A DNA stretch of 64,000 bases from Thermomicrobiales bacterium (GTDB lineage: Bacteria; Chloroflexota; Chloroflexia; Thermomicrobiales; CFX8). Position numbers and translations under genes: made by a program. A model generated the notes under the pieces. That model saw only the letters and a list, made by a program, of their open reading frames with translations. It had not been told where the DNA came from and did no database searches. This document shows positions 44,225-53,396 of the stretch, piece after piece; within the stretch, counting starts at the first letter, position 1, and each line of letters opens with the position of its first letter. Where the stretch lies: NCBI GenBank assembly GCA_037045155.1, contig JBAOIG010000003.1, forward strand, positions 1,240,001 through 1,304,000, given 5' to 3'.

Positions 44225-44264
44225 AAAAGATCCTCCCCCAGCCGGCGGCAAACGGGGGAGGATC
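44225..44264 (-). terminator. intrinsic terminator of the acyl-CoA carboxylase operon
   Basis: GATCCTCCCCC (44229-44239) and GGGGGAGGATC (44254-44264) form a perfect 11-bp stem with a 14-base loop. On the minus strand the stem is followed by TTTTGC. It lies 134 bases after the biotin carboxylase stop and shields the mraZ promoter region from read-through. Confidence 0.7.
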
Positions 44265-44397
44265 CGGTGCGTGCGAGATTACGATGACAGGTGAACGACG
44301 TGACGACCGATCCGCCAGATTGGCCCTGACAGGCTACCGCCGCTGGCGTTCGGACATGCCCACTCGGGAGGGGCGCAATCCGTCCAGGTTCGAAGAA

Positions 44398-46143
44398 TCA
44401 GTCCGCCGGCATGATAACGGCGATTGTCGCGCCGGTCTGGATCGTTGCGCCCGGCTCGACCGCCAGCTCGGTGACGGTGCCGGACTGGTGCGCCGTGATC
44501 TCATTCTCCATCTTCATCGCCTCGACGACGCAGATGAGCTGACCAGTCTCAACGGCCGCACCCTGCTCGACCGCGATCGACAGCACTGTCCCCTGGATCG
44601 GGCTACGGAGCTCGTTGCTGGTCGGCGCGACGACTTGCGCCCCACCCGACCGCCCCGCCCGCGCAGGCCGGCGCGCTGCCCGGCTGCTGGACGCGACGCC
44701 GAGACCATCCGGCAGCCGGACCCGGTAGGCGCGACCGTCAACCTCAACCATCACCACGCCATCGTCCACCGGTTCGATGGACGGCTGGGTGAATGGCGCG
44801 ACTCGAGCCGCCAGGCCGGACTGTTCGAGTGTTCGCGTGTCGTAGTCACCGGAGGCGAACTTCGGCGTGCGTATCAGCGCGCGAAAGAGCGGTATCGTTG
44901 TCGCGACCCCCTCGACCTGAAAGTCCTCCAGGGCCCGGTCGAGTCGCGAGAGCGCCTCTGCCCGATCGCGACCCCAGACGATCAGCTTAGCGATCAGCGA
45001 GTCGAAGCGCGGGTCGATCGCGCCACCTTCGTCGAAGCCGGTGTCTACGCGAATTCCGAACCCTTCTGGCCGGCGGAATGCGCGAAGCGGCCCGGGAGTC
45101 GGCTTGAAGTCATTCGCCGGGTCCTCGGCATTGATCCGGCACTCGATCGCGTGGCCCCACGGCTGCGGCGCAGCGTCGAACGACAGCGGCTTGCCGGCCG
45201 CGACCCGCAGCTGCTCGCGGACGAGATCAATCCCGGTAACCTGTTCGGTAACCGGATGCTCGACCTGGATGCGCGTGTTCATCTCCAGAAAGTAGAACTT
45301 GCCATCCTGGACAAGGAACTCGAGCGTTCCGGCGCTCACGTAGCCGACAGCGCGGGCGAGCTGCTCTGCGGTGCGGTTCATCGTCGCGCGCATCTCGGCG
45401 TCGATCGCCGGGGACGGACTCTCCTCGACCAGCTTCTGGTGTCGACGCTGGATCGAGCAGTCGCGTTCGCCGAGGCCGACGACAGCGCCGTGCTGGTCGG
45501 CCATGACCTGGATCTCGATATGGCGAGGATGGTCAAAATAGCGCTCGACGTAGACGGCCGGGTTACTGAAGTAGCGCGTCGCCTCGCCGCTGGCGCCCCG
45601 CCACGCGTCGTCGACCTCGTCCGCCGACCAGGCGACACGGAAGCCTCGCCCGCCACCACCGGCCGACGCCTTGATCGCGATCGGGTATCCGTGCTCGTCG
45701 CCGAATACGCGCGCGCCGGTGACGTCCACCTCGCCGTCGGTGCCGGGGACGACAGGGATGCCGGCCGCGAGCGCTGTCTCACGAGCGCGAACCTTGTCGC
45801 CCATTGTCGCGATGGCGCTGGCCGGCGGGCCAACGAAGATGAGTCCCGCCTCTGCACACGCGCGGGCGAAGACGGCGTTCTCGGCCAGAAAGCCATAGCC
45901 TGGGTGGACCGCGTCCGCGCCCGTCTCCGTCGCTGCCCGCAGGATCGCGTCCATGTCGAGATAGGGTAGCGGGTTGGCCGAGACCAGCGTCACCACCTCG
46001 TCTGCATAGCGTGCGTGGCGCGGACTACCCTCCCCCTCGGAGACGACTGCCACGCTGACGAGCCCCTCTTCGCGGCAGGCCCGCATTACCCGAATCGCAA
46101 TCTCTCCACGGTTGGCGACCAGGACTTTGCGCAAGTCAGGCAT
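44398..46143 (-). CDS. acyl-CoA carboxylase alpha chain: biotin carboxylase fused to biotin carrier
   Basis: The 581-residue protein joins a biotin carboxylase (KVLVANRGEIAIRVMRAC, GGGGRGFR ATP-grasp loop, ERDCSIQRRHQKLVEE, EMNTRIQVEHPVTEQVTG) to a C-terminal biotinyl domain with AMKMEN (the biotinylated lysine about 35 residues from the end). The size and layout match actinobacterial AccA chains, so it should carboxylate biotin for the carboxyltransferase at 46530-48104, making malonyl- or methylmalonyl-CoA. The start follows a palindromic repeat cluster of about 220 bases. Confidence 0.93.
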   Translation of the reverse strand: MPDLRKVLVANRGEIAIRVMRACREEGLVSVAVVSEGEGSPRHARYADEVVTLVSANPLPYLDMDAILRAATETGADAVHPGYGFLAENAVFARACAEAGLIFVGPPASAIATMGDKVRARETALAAGIPVVPGTDGEVDVTGARVFGDEHGYPIAIKASAGGGGRGFRVAWSADEVDDAWRGASGEATRYFSNPAVYVERYFDHPRHIEIQVMADQHGAVVGLGERDCSIQRRHQKLVEESPSPAIDAEMRATMNRTAEQLARAVGYVSAGTLEFLVQDGKFYFLEMNTRIQVEHPVTEQVTGIDLVREQLRVAAGKPLSFDAAPQPWGHAIECRINAEDPANDFKPTPGPLRAFRRPEGFGIRVDTGFDEGGAIDPRFDSLIAKLIVWGRDRAEALSRLDRALEDFQVEGVATTIPLFRALIRTPKFASGDYDTRTLEQSGLAARVAPFTQPSIEPVDDGVVMVEVDGRAYRVRLPDGLGVASSSRAARRPARAGRSGGAQVVAPTSNELRSPIQGTVLSIAVEQGAAVETGQLICVVEAMKMENEITAHQSGTVTELAVEPGATIQTGATIAVIMPAD

Positions 46144-46144
46144 T

Positions 46145-46363
46145 GGCCCTCACCCCCTGCCCCCTCTCCCAACGCTGGGAGAGGGGGGATGTCATATGTC
46201 TCACGTGTCGGTTGCCATTCTCAGTGCCACTAACCCACCCGCCCCTCTCCCAACGCTGGGAGAGGACGGATGTCGGATGTCTCACGTGTCGGTTGCCATT
46301 CTCAGTACCGATAACCCACTCTCCCCTCTCCCAAGGTTGGGAGAGGGGCCGGGGGTGAGGGCC
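46145..46363. repeat. palindromic repeat cluster with three GGGAGAGG hairpins
   Basis: Three hairpins of the form CCTCTCCC-loop-GGGAGAGG lie at 46161-46186, 46244-46265 and 46323-46348. Loops are AACGCT, AACGCT and AAGGTT. Between them a spacer beginning ATGTC and containing TCTCACGTGTCGGTTGCC occurs twice (about 46189-46230 and 46270-46311). The whole cluster is bounded by a perfect 13-bp inverted repeat, GGCCCTCACCCCC (46145-46157) and GGGGGTGAGGGCC (46351-46363), which abuts the stop codon of the upstream small gene. A related element lies at 50899-50946. Confidence 0.8.
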
Positions 46364-46533
46364 TACCGCCCCCACTCCGCATCGCCGCGCCATGTCGGAG
46401 CGACAAGGCCCGACCGCGCCCAGTCGGATGCCTCTACCGGCTCGTCATCCCTCCCGTTGACGCTTGCGAGGAGGGCGACGATGGCGGCGACAACGGCCTC
46501 GGGCAGGTCTTCGTGTTCGGTGTCGCGGGTCAT
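46363..46533 (-). CDS. small acyl-CoA carboxylase epsilon-like protein
   Basis: The 56-residue product has an acidic start, a hydrophobic helix (EAVVAAIVALLASVNG) and a tail with two spaced Trp (DWARSGLVAPTWRGD). The ATG at 46533 overlaps the carboxyltransferase stop (ATGA), strongly suggesting a real, coupled gene. Small epsilon subunits with a helix plus Trp/Arg tail accompany AccD5-type carboxylases in actinobacteria. Assignment to that role rests on context and general shape, not clear homology. Its stop adjoins the repeat cluster. Confidence 0.6.
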   Translation of the reverse strand: MTRDTEHEDLPEAVVAAIVALLASVNGRDDEPVEASDWARSGLVAPTWRGDAEWGR

Positions 46534-48104
46534 AGCGGGATGTTCCCGTGCTTGCGCTTCGGGCGTTCCTCGCGCTTGTTGCGCAGCATCTCCAACGATC
46601 GGATCAGCCAGCGTCGTGTTTCGCGCGGAGGGATAACCGCCTCGATATAGCCACGGCCGGCCGCCTGCCATGGGCTGGCAAACTGCTCGCGGTACTCGGC
46701 GATCAGCTCACGCTCCTTCGCCGCCGGGTCATCCGCTGCCGCGATCTCGCGTCGCGAGATCAAGCGGACCGCCGCATCGGAGCCCATCACGGCAATCTCG
46801 GCTGTCGGCCAGGCGACGCTCAGGTCGGAACGAATCGACTGCGAGCTCATCACGACATAGGCCCCGCCATACGCCTTGCGGGTGATGACCGTCACCTTCG
46901 GCACGGTCGCCTCGCAGTAGGCGTAGAGCAATTTCGATCCATGACGGATGATCCCGCCGTGCTCCTGGTTGACGCCCGGCAAGAATCCGGGAACATCTTC
47001 GAACGTCACCAGCGGGATATTGAACGCATCACAGAAGCGAACGAAGCGGGCAGCCTTCTCGGACGCATCGATATCTAACGTGCCGGCCAGCACTTTCGGC
47101 TGGTTCGCGACGATGCCAACCGGCCGCCCGTTCAGTCGAGCGAACCCGATGAGGATGTTCCGCGCCCAGAGCGACTGCACCTCCAGGAATTCTCCGTCGT
47201 CCACCACCCTGCTGATAACATCGCGCATGTCGTATGGCTTGGTCGACTCCTCGGGGACGATCTCATCCAGCTCAGGATCGTCGCGATCGGGATCGTCGGC
47301 CGGCGGGAACGCTGGCAGGTGGTCGAGATTGTTCGATGGCAGATAGGAAAGGACGGCGCGAACGAGCTCGAAGGTGTCCTCCTCGTCGCGCCCGAGGAAA
47401 TGGGCGACACCCGATACTGAATTGTGCGTCATCCCGCCACCGAGCTGCTCGTGGGTCACGTCCTCACCGGTGACTGTCTTGATGACATCCGGGCCGGTAA
47501 TGAACATCTGCGAGATGTCCTCGACCATGAAGACGAAGTCGGTCATGGCCGGCGAGTAAACCGCTCCGCCAGCGCACGGGCCGGCGATGATCGAGAGCTG
47601 CGGGACGACGCCGGAGGCCTGGACATTGCGCCAGAACACCTCGCCATAGCCGGCCAGCCCCTCGACCCCCTCCTGAATCCGCGCCCCGGCCGAGTCGTTG
47701 ATGCCGATGATCGGACAGCCGATCTTCAGCGCCAGATCCATGATCTTGACCATCTTCTCGGCAAATGCCTCGCCAAGCGAGCCGCCGAGAACGGTGAAGT
47801 CCTGCGAGAAGACGGCAACGTCGCGACCGTCGATCTTGCCGACGCCGGTGACAACCCCATCACCGTAGGGCCGCCGCTCCTGCATCCCGAAGTAGGTCGA
47901 GCGGTGCTGGACAAAAGCGTCGTACTCGATGAACGAACCGGGATCGAGCAGCCGCTCGATGCGCTCGCGGGCCGAGAGCTTGCCGCGGCCGGCTTGCTTG
48001 TCGGCTGCTGCCGCGCCCTGCTCCTCCAGCTGCTCATGCCGCTCGCGATATTGCCCGGCGCGGGATTGCGCAGGCGCGTTCAATTGCTCTGGTGTTTGTG
48101 CCAC
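46530..48104 (-). CDS. acyl-CoA carboxylase beta chain (carboxyltransferase, PccB/AccD5-like)
   Basis: The 524-residue crotonase-fold carboxyltransferase begins with GKLSARERIERLLDPGSFIEYDAFVQHR. It has the acyl-CoA oxyanion regions INDSAGARIQEGVEGLAGYGEVF, AGPCAGGAVYSPAMTDFVFMVE and RHGSKLLYAYCEATVPKVTVITRKAYGGAYVVM, ending RKHGNIPL, a C-terminus typical of PccB proteins. It should move CO2 from carboxybiotin to acetyl- or propionyl-CoA. It is followed by the coupled 56-residue gene, the repeat cluster and the alpha chain. Confidence 0.95.
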   Translation of the reverse strand: MAQTPEQLNAPAQSRAGQYRERHEQLEEQGAAAADKQAGRGKLSARERIERLLDPGSFIEYDAFVQHRSTYFGMQERRPYGDGVVTGVGKIDGRDVAVFSQDFTVLGGSLGEAFAEKMVKIMDLALKIGCPIIGINDSAGARIQEGVEGLAGYGEVFWRNVQASGVVPQLSIIAGPCAGGAVYSPAMTDFVFMVEDISQMFITGPDVIKTVTGEDVTHEQLGGGMTHNSVSGVAHFLGRDEEDTFELVRAVLSYLPSNNLDHLPAFPPADDPDRDDPELDEIVPEESTKPYDMRDVISRVVDDGEFLEVQSLWARNILIGFARLNGRPVGIVANQPKVLAGTLDIDASEKAARFVRFCDAFNIPLVTFEDVPGFLPGVNQEHGGIIRHGSKLLYAYCEATVPKVTVITRKAYGGAYVVMSSQSIRSDLSVAWPTAEIAVMGSDAAVRLISRREIAAADDPAAKERELIAEYREQFASPWQAAGRGYIEAVIPPRETRRWLIRSLEMLRNKREERPKRKHGNIPL

Positions 48105-48167
48105 GCTCGCGTCCCCTTGTCCCTCGACGTCTATCAGATCAGAGTCTAGCAGGACGAGGGGTGGAGG

Positions 48168-48770
48168 CTAGGAACGCCGAGCCATCATCTCCCAGAGCCA
48201 GAGAGCGGTCGCCAGGACAACGAGCGACGCCAGCCAGACGCCGAGGCTTGTCATGCCCTCTGCCCGGGTTATGACATCACTGGTTCCGTACGACACGTTG
48301 CCATTCGTCCATGAACGGGGATCCTCGTGCTGGAAGAGCGCGAGGAAGGCGAGGACGCCAGTCGCGACGATCCAGACCGCGATCAATGCGGCCGGCCACT
48401 CCGGAGACGTGTCCCTCGCTCCAAGCGCCTGAATTGCGGCTGCGAGCAACAGCCCGCCCGGAAGGATCAGCACGAGGCTCACGCCAGAAAACGCGACGAT
48501 CGATCCTGCCAGGCCGAGCGCCCCACACCCCAGCCAGACGGCCGCGCGCATCGTTGCGCGGTTCAGCCGCAGTGCACCGAGCGCGAGGGCAAACGGCGCC
48601 ACGAAGGCAGCCAGGAACGCGAGGTTGCCGGTCGAGACTGCGTCCGGCGAGTCATCGAGAAACATCCGCAACGACCCGAGCCCCGCGCCGAACACCAACC
48701 CGATCAACGCGCCACTGCGGCCTAGCGAGCGTCCGCCGCTATTGTCGCTGATCTGCGTCAAATTGGCCAT
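48168..48770 (-). CDS. multi-span membrane protein of unknown function
   Basis: From the ATG at 48770 the product is 200 residues with about five or six hydrophobic segments, for example GALIGLVFGAGLGSLRMFL, LAFLAAFVAPFALALGAL, VWLGCGALGLAGSIVAFSGVSLVLILPGGLLLAAAI and LGVWLASLVVLATALWLWEMM. No conserved motif is recognised. The SD is weak; a GTG 14 codons upstream is an alternative. It lies upstream of the carboxyltransferase on the same strand with a 63-base gap. Confidence 0.7.
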   Translation of the reverse strand: MANLTQISDNSGGRSLGRSGALIGLVFGAGLGSLRMFLDDSPDAVSTGNLAFLAAFVAPFALALGALRLNRATMRAAVWLGCGALGLAGSIVAFSGVSLVLILPGGLLLAAAIQALGARDTSPEWPAALIAVWIVATGVLAFLALFQHEDPRSWTNGNVSYGTSDVITRAEGMTSLGVWLASLVVLATALWLWEMMARRS

Positions 48771-48865
48771 CGCCCGCCGATGCTCCCCTCGCTGCCCTCT
48801 ACGTTGCCACACTCACAGCAGCGGGTACGCGATCCAGCCCGCGTCGGGCGCCCACTGGGTCCAAA

Positions 48866-48903
48866 GATCTCCCCACTCTGCTGCATACGACCGTGGGGAG
48901 ATC
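48866..48903. repeat. 11-bp inverted repeat between convergently spaced genes
   Basis: GATCTCCCCAC (48866-48876) and GTGGGGAGATC (48893-48903) are perfect inverted copies, followed by CTTCACTGCGGTTCAGGAAGACA, which resembles the interspersed repeat near 19347. With no T-run it is more likely a dispersed repeat than a terminator. Confidence 0.55.
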
Positions 48904-49001
48904 CTTCACTGCGGTTCAGGAAGACAAATCGAGAGTGAGGTTCCCGATCCAGCAGATTGGCGGTGACAGACTACGTGGTGAGGCGAGATCGCCCGTAGAC
49001 A

Positions 49002-50816
49002 TCACCCGACCAACTGCTCCAGCCGGTCGACGTAGCCGGCCAGGATGTCGAAGGCGGCCTGGATCGGGGCCGGAGTGCTCATGTCGATGCCGGCCTTCTT
49101 CAGCGCCTCCACCGGATAGTCGGCGTCGCCGGTCTTCAGGAACTCGATGTACCGCGCGGCGGCTTCCGGTCCGCCGCTCCGCACCTGCTGGGCAAGCTGA
49201 GCGGCAGCCGCGATTCCTGTTGCGTACTGAAACACGTAGTAGTTGGCAAACAGGTGCGGGAAGCGCGCCCAGGTGATTCCCTGACGTTGGCGATCGAGGG
49301 CAACCGCATCGCCATAGGCCTCTGCATACAGATCGGCCATCAATTCGATGAGCCCCTCCGCCGTCAGCGCCTCGCCGTGCTCGATGCTCGTGTGCGTCTC
49401 CAGCTCGAATCTGGCCAGGATCGGCATCGTGAAGAGATAGCGCAGATTGTTGCCCATGCGCTCCTCGATGACGGTGGTCAGGAAGTAGGGATCGTCCACG
49501 GTCTCCAGCAGGTGAGCGCCCATCAGCGCCTGATTCATGTTGGAGGCCACCTCGGCGACGAACATGCTGTAGCTGGAATAGACCAACGGCTGGTTGTTCC
49601 AGGTGTAGTGAGAGTGCAGCGAGTGGCCAATTTCGTGGATCAGGGTCGAGACGCTGCCGAGATCATCGTGCCAGCTCATCATAATGAACGGGTGGTGACC
49701 TGGCATACCGGTCGAGAATGCGCCACCCACCTTGCCCGCGTTGACGGCGTAGTCGACCCAGCGGTCCTCGACACCCTGCTGAACGGTGCGAACGTAGTCA
49801 GCGCCGAGCGGCGCCAGGGAGGCGGAGACGATGTCGATGCCTTCGTTGAAGCCGATCTTCCGCTGCGGCGGCGCGCCGGCCGGCTGGATCGGCGACTCGG
49901 AAATGTCCCAGGCGTGCGCCTGATCGATCCCGAGCAGCTTCGCGCGCACCCGGAAGTAGCGCTGCCAGGTGGGGAAGTTCTTCCAGACTGTGTCGAGAAG
50001 GTTGTGGAAGACCTCCAGCGGGATCGCGTTCGGCGATAGCGATGCCGCAAGCGCAGACTCATAATTGTGCGCGCGGGCCATCAGAACCGCGCGCTTGACC
50101 GCGCCTGAGTAGTTGGCGGCGAACGTGTTCTTCATCGACAGGTAGGCATCGGCCGATGTCTCCCAGGCGGCTTGCCGGACCCGTCGGTCGGCGTTATGGA
50201 TGTACTCTGCCAGGCTGCCCTGGCCAAGCTCGACCTTCGCGCCGTGGGCATCCTCGATCGTGCCGAGCTTCAGGTCGGCCTCGGACAGCGCCGTGCGAAC
50301 CGACGAGAAGGTCGCCAGCGGCTCGCTGGCCATCGCCAGAACCTGCTCGACCTCGGCCGAGCGCACATGCGGGCGCTGCCGGCCCAGCTTGTCGAGGTAG
50401 TGGGCGTACTCGCGCAGGCCGGTGGTTGATTTCACCCAGCCGGCCAGCATCTCCGGATCGATCGACAGAATCTCCGGCTCGACAAAGGCCGCTGCCGCCT
50501 CAATGCGCGAAAACAGGCCATCGGCCCGGTCGTTGAGCGCCAGGGAGGCACCGTTGGTGGCGTCCTCAGCCACGCGCATGTTTGCGTAGAGCGCCAGCTG
50601 CCAGACGTCGGCTATCAGCGCGTCGCGCCGGACCAGCGCTTCCAGCAGCGTGTCTGCCGACTCGCCGAGCCGGCCGTGATAGACGTCAAGCTCTCCGGTT
50701 CGGGCGGAAACAGCGGAATACGACGCCTCCCAATCCGCTGCTGTGGCAAAGATGCTCTCGATATCCCAGGTCTGTTCCGGCGCGACATCGGCGCGCTTCG
50801 GCAGGCTTGTGGCCAT
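49002..50816 (-). CDS. pepF: M3-family oligoendopeptidase F
   Basis: This zinc metallopeptidase degrades cytoplasmic oligopeptides. The 604-residue protein has the M3 zinc motif in TLIHEIGHSLHSHY (HExxH) with the third ligand in the downstream YSMFVAEVASNMNQAL segment. The start at 50816 follows AAGGAGG with a 6-base spacing; an in-frame codon at 50900 would reach into the repeat element. No signal peptide is present. Confidence 0.94.
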   Translation of the reverse strand: MATSLPKRADVAPEQTWDIESIFATAADWEASYSAVSARTGELDVYHGRLGESADTLLEALVRRDALIADVWQLALYANMRVAEDATNGASLALNDRADGLFSRIEAAAAFVEPEILSIDPEMLAGWVKSTTGLREYAHYLDKLGRQRPHVRSAEVEQVLAMASEPLATFSSVRTALSEADLKLGTIEDAHGAKVELGQGSLAEYIHNADRRVRQAAWETSADAYLSMKNTFAANYSGAVKRAVLMARAHNYESALAASLSPNAIPLEVFHNLLDTVWKNFPTWQRYFRVRAKLLGIDQAHAWDISESPIQPAGAPPQRKIGFNEGIDIVSASLAPLGADYVRTVQQGVEDRWVDYAVNAGKVGGAFSTGMPGHHPFIMMSWHDDLGSVSTLIHEIGHSLHSHYTWNNQPLVYSSYSMFVAEVASNMNQALMGAHLLETVDDPYFLTTVIEERMGNNLRYLFTMPILARFELETHTSIEHGEALTAEGLIELMADLYAEAYGDAVALDRQRQGITWARFPHLFANYYVFQYATGIAAAAQLAQQVRSGGPEAAARYIEFLKTGDADYPVEALKKAGIDMSTPAPIQAAFDILAGYVDRLEQLVG

Positions 50817-50898
50817 CCGTGCCTCCTTGTTGGCGCTCATTCCCGACTCCTCTCCCAGCATCGAAAGCGGGATGACTCGGGATGGGCATTCTTTTGAC

Positions 50899-50946
50899 AC
50901 TCTCCCCCTCTCCCAGAATTGGCAGAGGGGGCAGGGGGTGGGGGCC
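50899..50946. repeat. second copy of the palindromic repeat family
   Basis: CCCCCTCT (50904-50911) pairs with AGAGGGGG (50924-50931) and is followed by GCAGGGGGTGGGGGCC, close to the right end of the cluster at 46145-46363. The copy sits between the PLP-enzyme stop and the peptidase start. Confidence 0.7.
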
Positions 50947-50949
50947 TCG

Positions 50950-52056
50950 CTATCGCACCTTGCCCCGCGCGATCACCGGCCACGTCTCGACGACTTCGCC
51001 GTCGCGGACGAGATAGATCTCATCTTGCAGATTCACGGTCGGGCAGACGTGATTCGGAATGATCTCGACCTTGTCGCCGACCTTGAGTCCCTGTGCCGAC
51101 TCCGGCAGTTGCATGACGCCGTGCTCCTCGCTGATCCGGACGATCACGGCCTCGGGGTACTCGACGATGAGCCCGTGGCCGGGGATGCCCATGGCCATGT
51201 CGCTGGTAAGTGTCTTCGAGCCGGCGTCAACGATGGCGCGGTCGGGCGCGGGGCGGCTGGTGACGGTCGCGAGAATACGCAACGCGCAGTCGTCGGGGCT
51301 GAGGCCGAAGCGCAGGTAGTTGCGATCGTTGAACACGTAGGTGCCGGGTCGCATCTCGCTGACGCCTTCGAGCGTCGTGGTTGTGAACGCGGCCGGCGTC
51401 GAGCCAACGCTGACGACACTGATGTCGAAGCCGTGCTCACGCAGCAGTTCGGCAGTGTCGATGATGGCGTGGCCGGCGGCGAGGGCGGTCTCAGTCATCC
51501 CCTCGATCCCCGCGGTGTTGTTGACCTGCCCCTCGTGGGTCATCAACCCGATGACACGCAGATGCGGCATCCCCGCGCGGATCACCTCGGCCAGCGTCAG
51601 CGCCTCGTCGCCCGGCCTGATCCCCGCTCGATCCTGGCCGGTGTTCAGCTCGATGATGACGTCCAGCGTCTTGCCCGCATCGGCCATCGCTGCGTTGAGG
51701 CCGGCGGCCACGTCCGCGGTGTCGACGGCGACGCGGACTTTCGCGCGGTCCATCAACGCGACAAGTCGCTTCAGCTTGAGCGGGCCGACGATCTGGTTGG
51801 CGACGAAGAAATCATCGTAGACGCCAGCATCGGCCAGCGCCTCGGCCTCGCCGAGCTTGGCGCAGGTGATGCCGCCAGCGCCCAGCGACTTCTGCATGAC
51901 GGCAACCGCCGCGGTCTTATGCGTCTTGAAGTGCGGCCGCAACGCGATTTCTTTCGCCGCGGCATAGTCGGCCATCCTGTGCAGGTTGTGCTGGAGGATT
52001 TCCTCGTGCACCACCAGCGCCGGGGTATCAAGGTCCTCACGGTATCCCAAGGTCAT
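50950..52056 (-). CDS. D-threonine aldolase / D-serine dehydratase-like PLP enzyme
   Basis: The 368-residue fold-type III (alanine racemase-like) protein begins REDLDTPALVVHEEILQHNLHRM. The PLP lysine lies in RPHFKTHKTAAVAVMQ, and the C-terminal metal site reads IIPNHVCPTVNLQDEI, whose His and Cys bind the divalent cation in this family. D-threonine aldolases and eukaryotic-type D-serine dehydratases share these features and cannot be separated by eye. It probably detoxifies or uses D-amino acids. Confidence 0.88.
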   Translation of the reverse strand: MTLGYREDLDTPALVVHEEILQHNLHRMADYAAAKEIALRPHFKTHKTAAVAVMQKSLGAGGITCAKLGEAEALADAGVYDDFFVANQIVGPLKLKRLVALMDRAKVRVAVDTADVAAGLNAAMADAGKTLDVIIELNTGQDRAGIRPGDEALTLAEVIRAGMPHLRVIGLMTHEGQVNNTAGIEGMTETALAAGHAIIDTAELLREHGFDISVVSVGSTPAAFTTTTLEGVSEMRPGTYVFNDRNYLRFGLSPDDCALRILATVTSRPAPDRAIVDAGSKTLTSDMAMGIPGHGLIVEYPEAVIVRISEEHGVMQLPESAQGLKVGDKVEIIPNHVCPTVNLQDEIYLVRDGEVVETWPVIARGKVR

Positions 52057-52122
52057 GCTCCGCTCTTGTCGAGATACGTCTCACGCGATCCAGCTATACT
52101 GTGCCACGAGAATCGACGACCG

Positions 52123-53256
52123 TCAGACGGGCCACTTGTTGCCGCTGAGGTCGATCCAGCGGCTCAACTGCTGTGAGCGCGACACCGCGTCCAGCACCTC
52201 TTGCACCTTCGCGCCGTCGTCGAACGAAGGCGACGCCTCCGCGCCCGTGCGCATCGCCAGGATCCACTCACCAACGAGGATAGAGAACGCGCGGATATGA
52301 CGCGCCGGGCCGGATCGATCACCGGAGCCGGGGACATAGGCCGGCAGCAGGTTCTGAATCCGTTCGCCACGGCGCGCGCCGAAGAGCCGGCCATTGTCCT
52401 GGATGATCAGGACACCGTCACTCCCTGTGGCGATGATCTCCTCGCCGATATCAACCGCTGAGGTATAGGAGATATGGACAGAGCCGAGCGCTCCGTTGGA
52501 GAAGCGCACGACAAACGCCGTGTTGTCGTCGGCATCAACCGGCAGCAACCCCTCGCGTCCACTAATCGCGCGTTCCGGGATGGCGGTTGACACTGCGCCG
52601 GCCACCCAGTGGATATCGCCGAACCACCAGCGCAGCGCGTCGATATAGTGCGAGCCAATCGCCGAAAGGACACCCCCGGCGCTCGCAGCGTCGGTCAGCC
52701 AGCCGGATGTGCGCCGGGTCGGGTCGGCGAGCGCCGAACGGTAGACCATGACGGACACCGAGTGCAGCCGGCCGATGAATCCGTCATCCAGCAGCTCTTT
52801 GAGCCGGTGGCGCGCGGGATCGTGGCGCATCTGATGGGCAACGGCATGGCAGACCCCGGCCTCGCGAGCCATCCGCAACATGTCGCGCGCCTCAGCGACG
52901 CTACGAGCCATCGGCTTCTCGCAAAGGACATGGAGGCCAGCTTCGCAGGCGGCCAGCGCCACTGGATGGTGAAGGTGTGGCGGCGTTGCGATCGTCACCG
53001 CGTCGATGGCGCCGGATTCGAACAGCTCACGGTAGTCGCTAAATGAAGCAGGGATCTCCAGCTCCGCGGCGACATCACGGATCCGGCCGGCGTGAGCGCC
53101 GCAAATTGCAGCGACGGTAACCCCCGGCACGCGTCGCAAGGCAGGAACATGGACGCTCGCTCCAAAGCCTGCGCCAATGACACCGACCCGAATCGTCTCG
53201 CGCTCAACCGGCCGTCGCACGACGGCGTTCGTAACGACGTGTTCCGACAGACTCAC
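52123..53256 (-). CDS. Gfo/Idh/MocA-family NAD(P)-dependent oxidoreductase
   Basis: The Rossmann domain starts RVGVIGAGFGASVHVPALRRVPGVTVAAICG. It continues with IDAVTIATPPHLHHPVALAACEAGLHVLCEKPMARSVAEA, the EKP motif typical of the family, and a C-terminal beta-sheet substrate domain. Substrates are usually sugars or inositols and are not defined here. The GTG at 53256, with AGGAAGG upstream, was chosen; a start at 53376 would overlap the PspC promoter region and add 40 unlikely residues. Length is 377 residues. Confidence 0.87.
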   Translation of the reverse strand: MSLSEHVVTNAVVRRPVERETIRVGVIGAGFGASVHVPALRRVPGVTVAAICGAHAGRIRDVAAELEIPASFSDYRELFESGAIDAVTIATPPHLHHPVALAACEAGLHVLCEKPMARSVAEARDMLRMAREAGVCHAVAHQMRHDPARHRLKELLDDGFIGRLHSVSVMVYRSALADPTRRTSGWLTDAASAGGVLSAIGSHYIDALRWWFGDIHWVAGAVSTAIPERAISGREGLLPVDADDNTAFVVRFSNGALGSVHISYTSAVDIGEEIIATGSDGVLIIQDNGRLFGARRGERIQNLLPAYVPGSGDRSGPARHIRAFSILVGEWILAMRTGAEASPSFDDGAKVQEVLDAVSRSQQLSRWIDLSGNKWPV

Positions 53257-53396
53257 GCGGCCTTCCTGCTCTCCTTCAACATCGCAGCCAACGATCCTCC
53301 CACTGACGAACGTATACAACTGGCTCAGCCGCCACGCAACCACACTGCTCGCGCGGACGTTGTATGATCGTGCCACGCACTGAAATGGAGGGAAAA

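Noticed and set aside
44340..44400. Possible tRNA 3' half from GGTTCGAAGAATC
   Set aside because: No acceptor stem, anticodon arm or D arm could be folded around it.
44206..45969. Long plus-strand open frame of 587 codons opposite the biotin carboxylase gene
   Set aside because: It is wholly antisense to a clear biotin carboxylase/BCCP gene. Its Arg/Asp/Ala-rich composition is the usual mirror of GC-rich codons, with no domain.
46145..46363. CRISPR array
   Set aside because: The repeats are hairpins of variable spacing with near-identical spacers and no cas genes; a palindromic dispersed element fits better.
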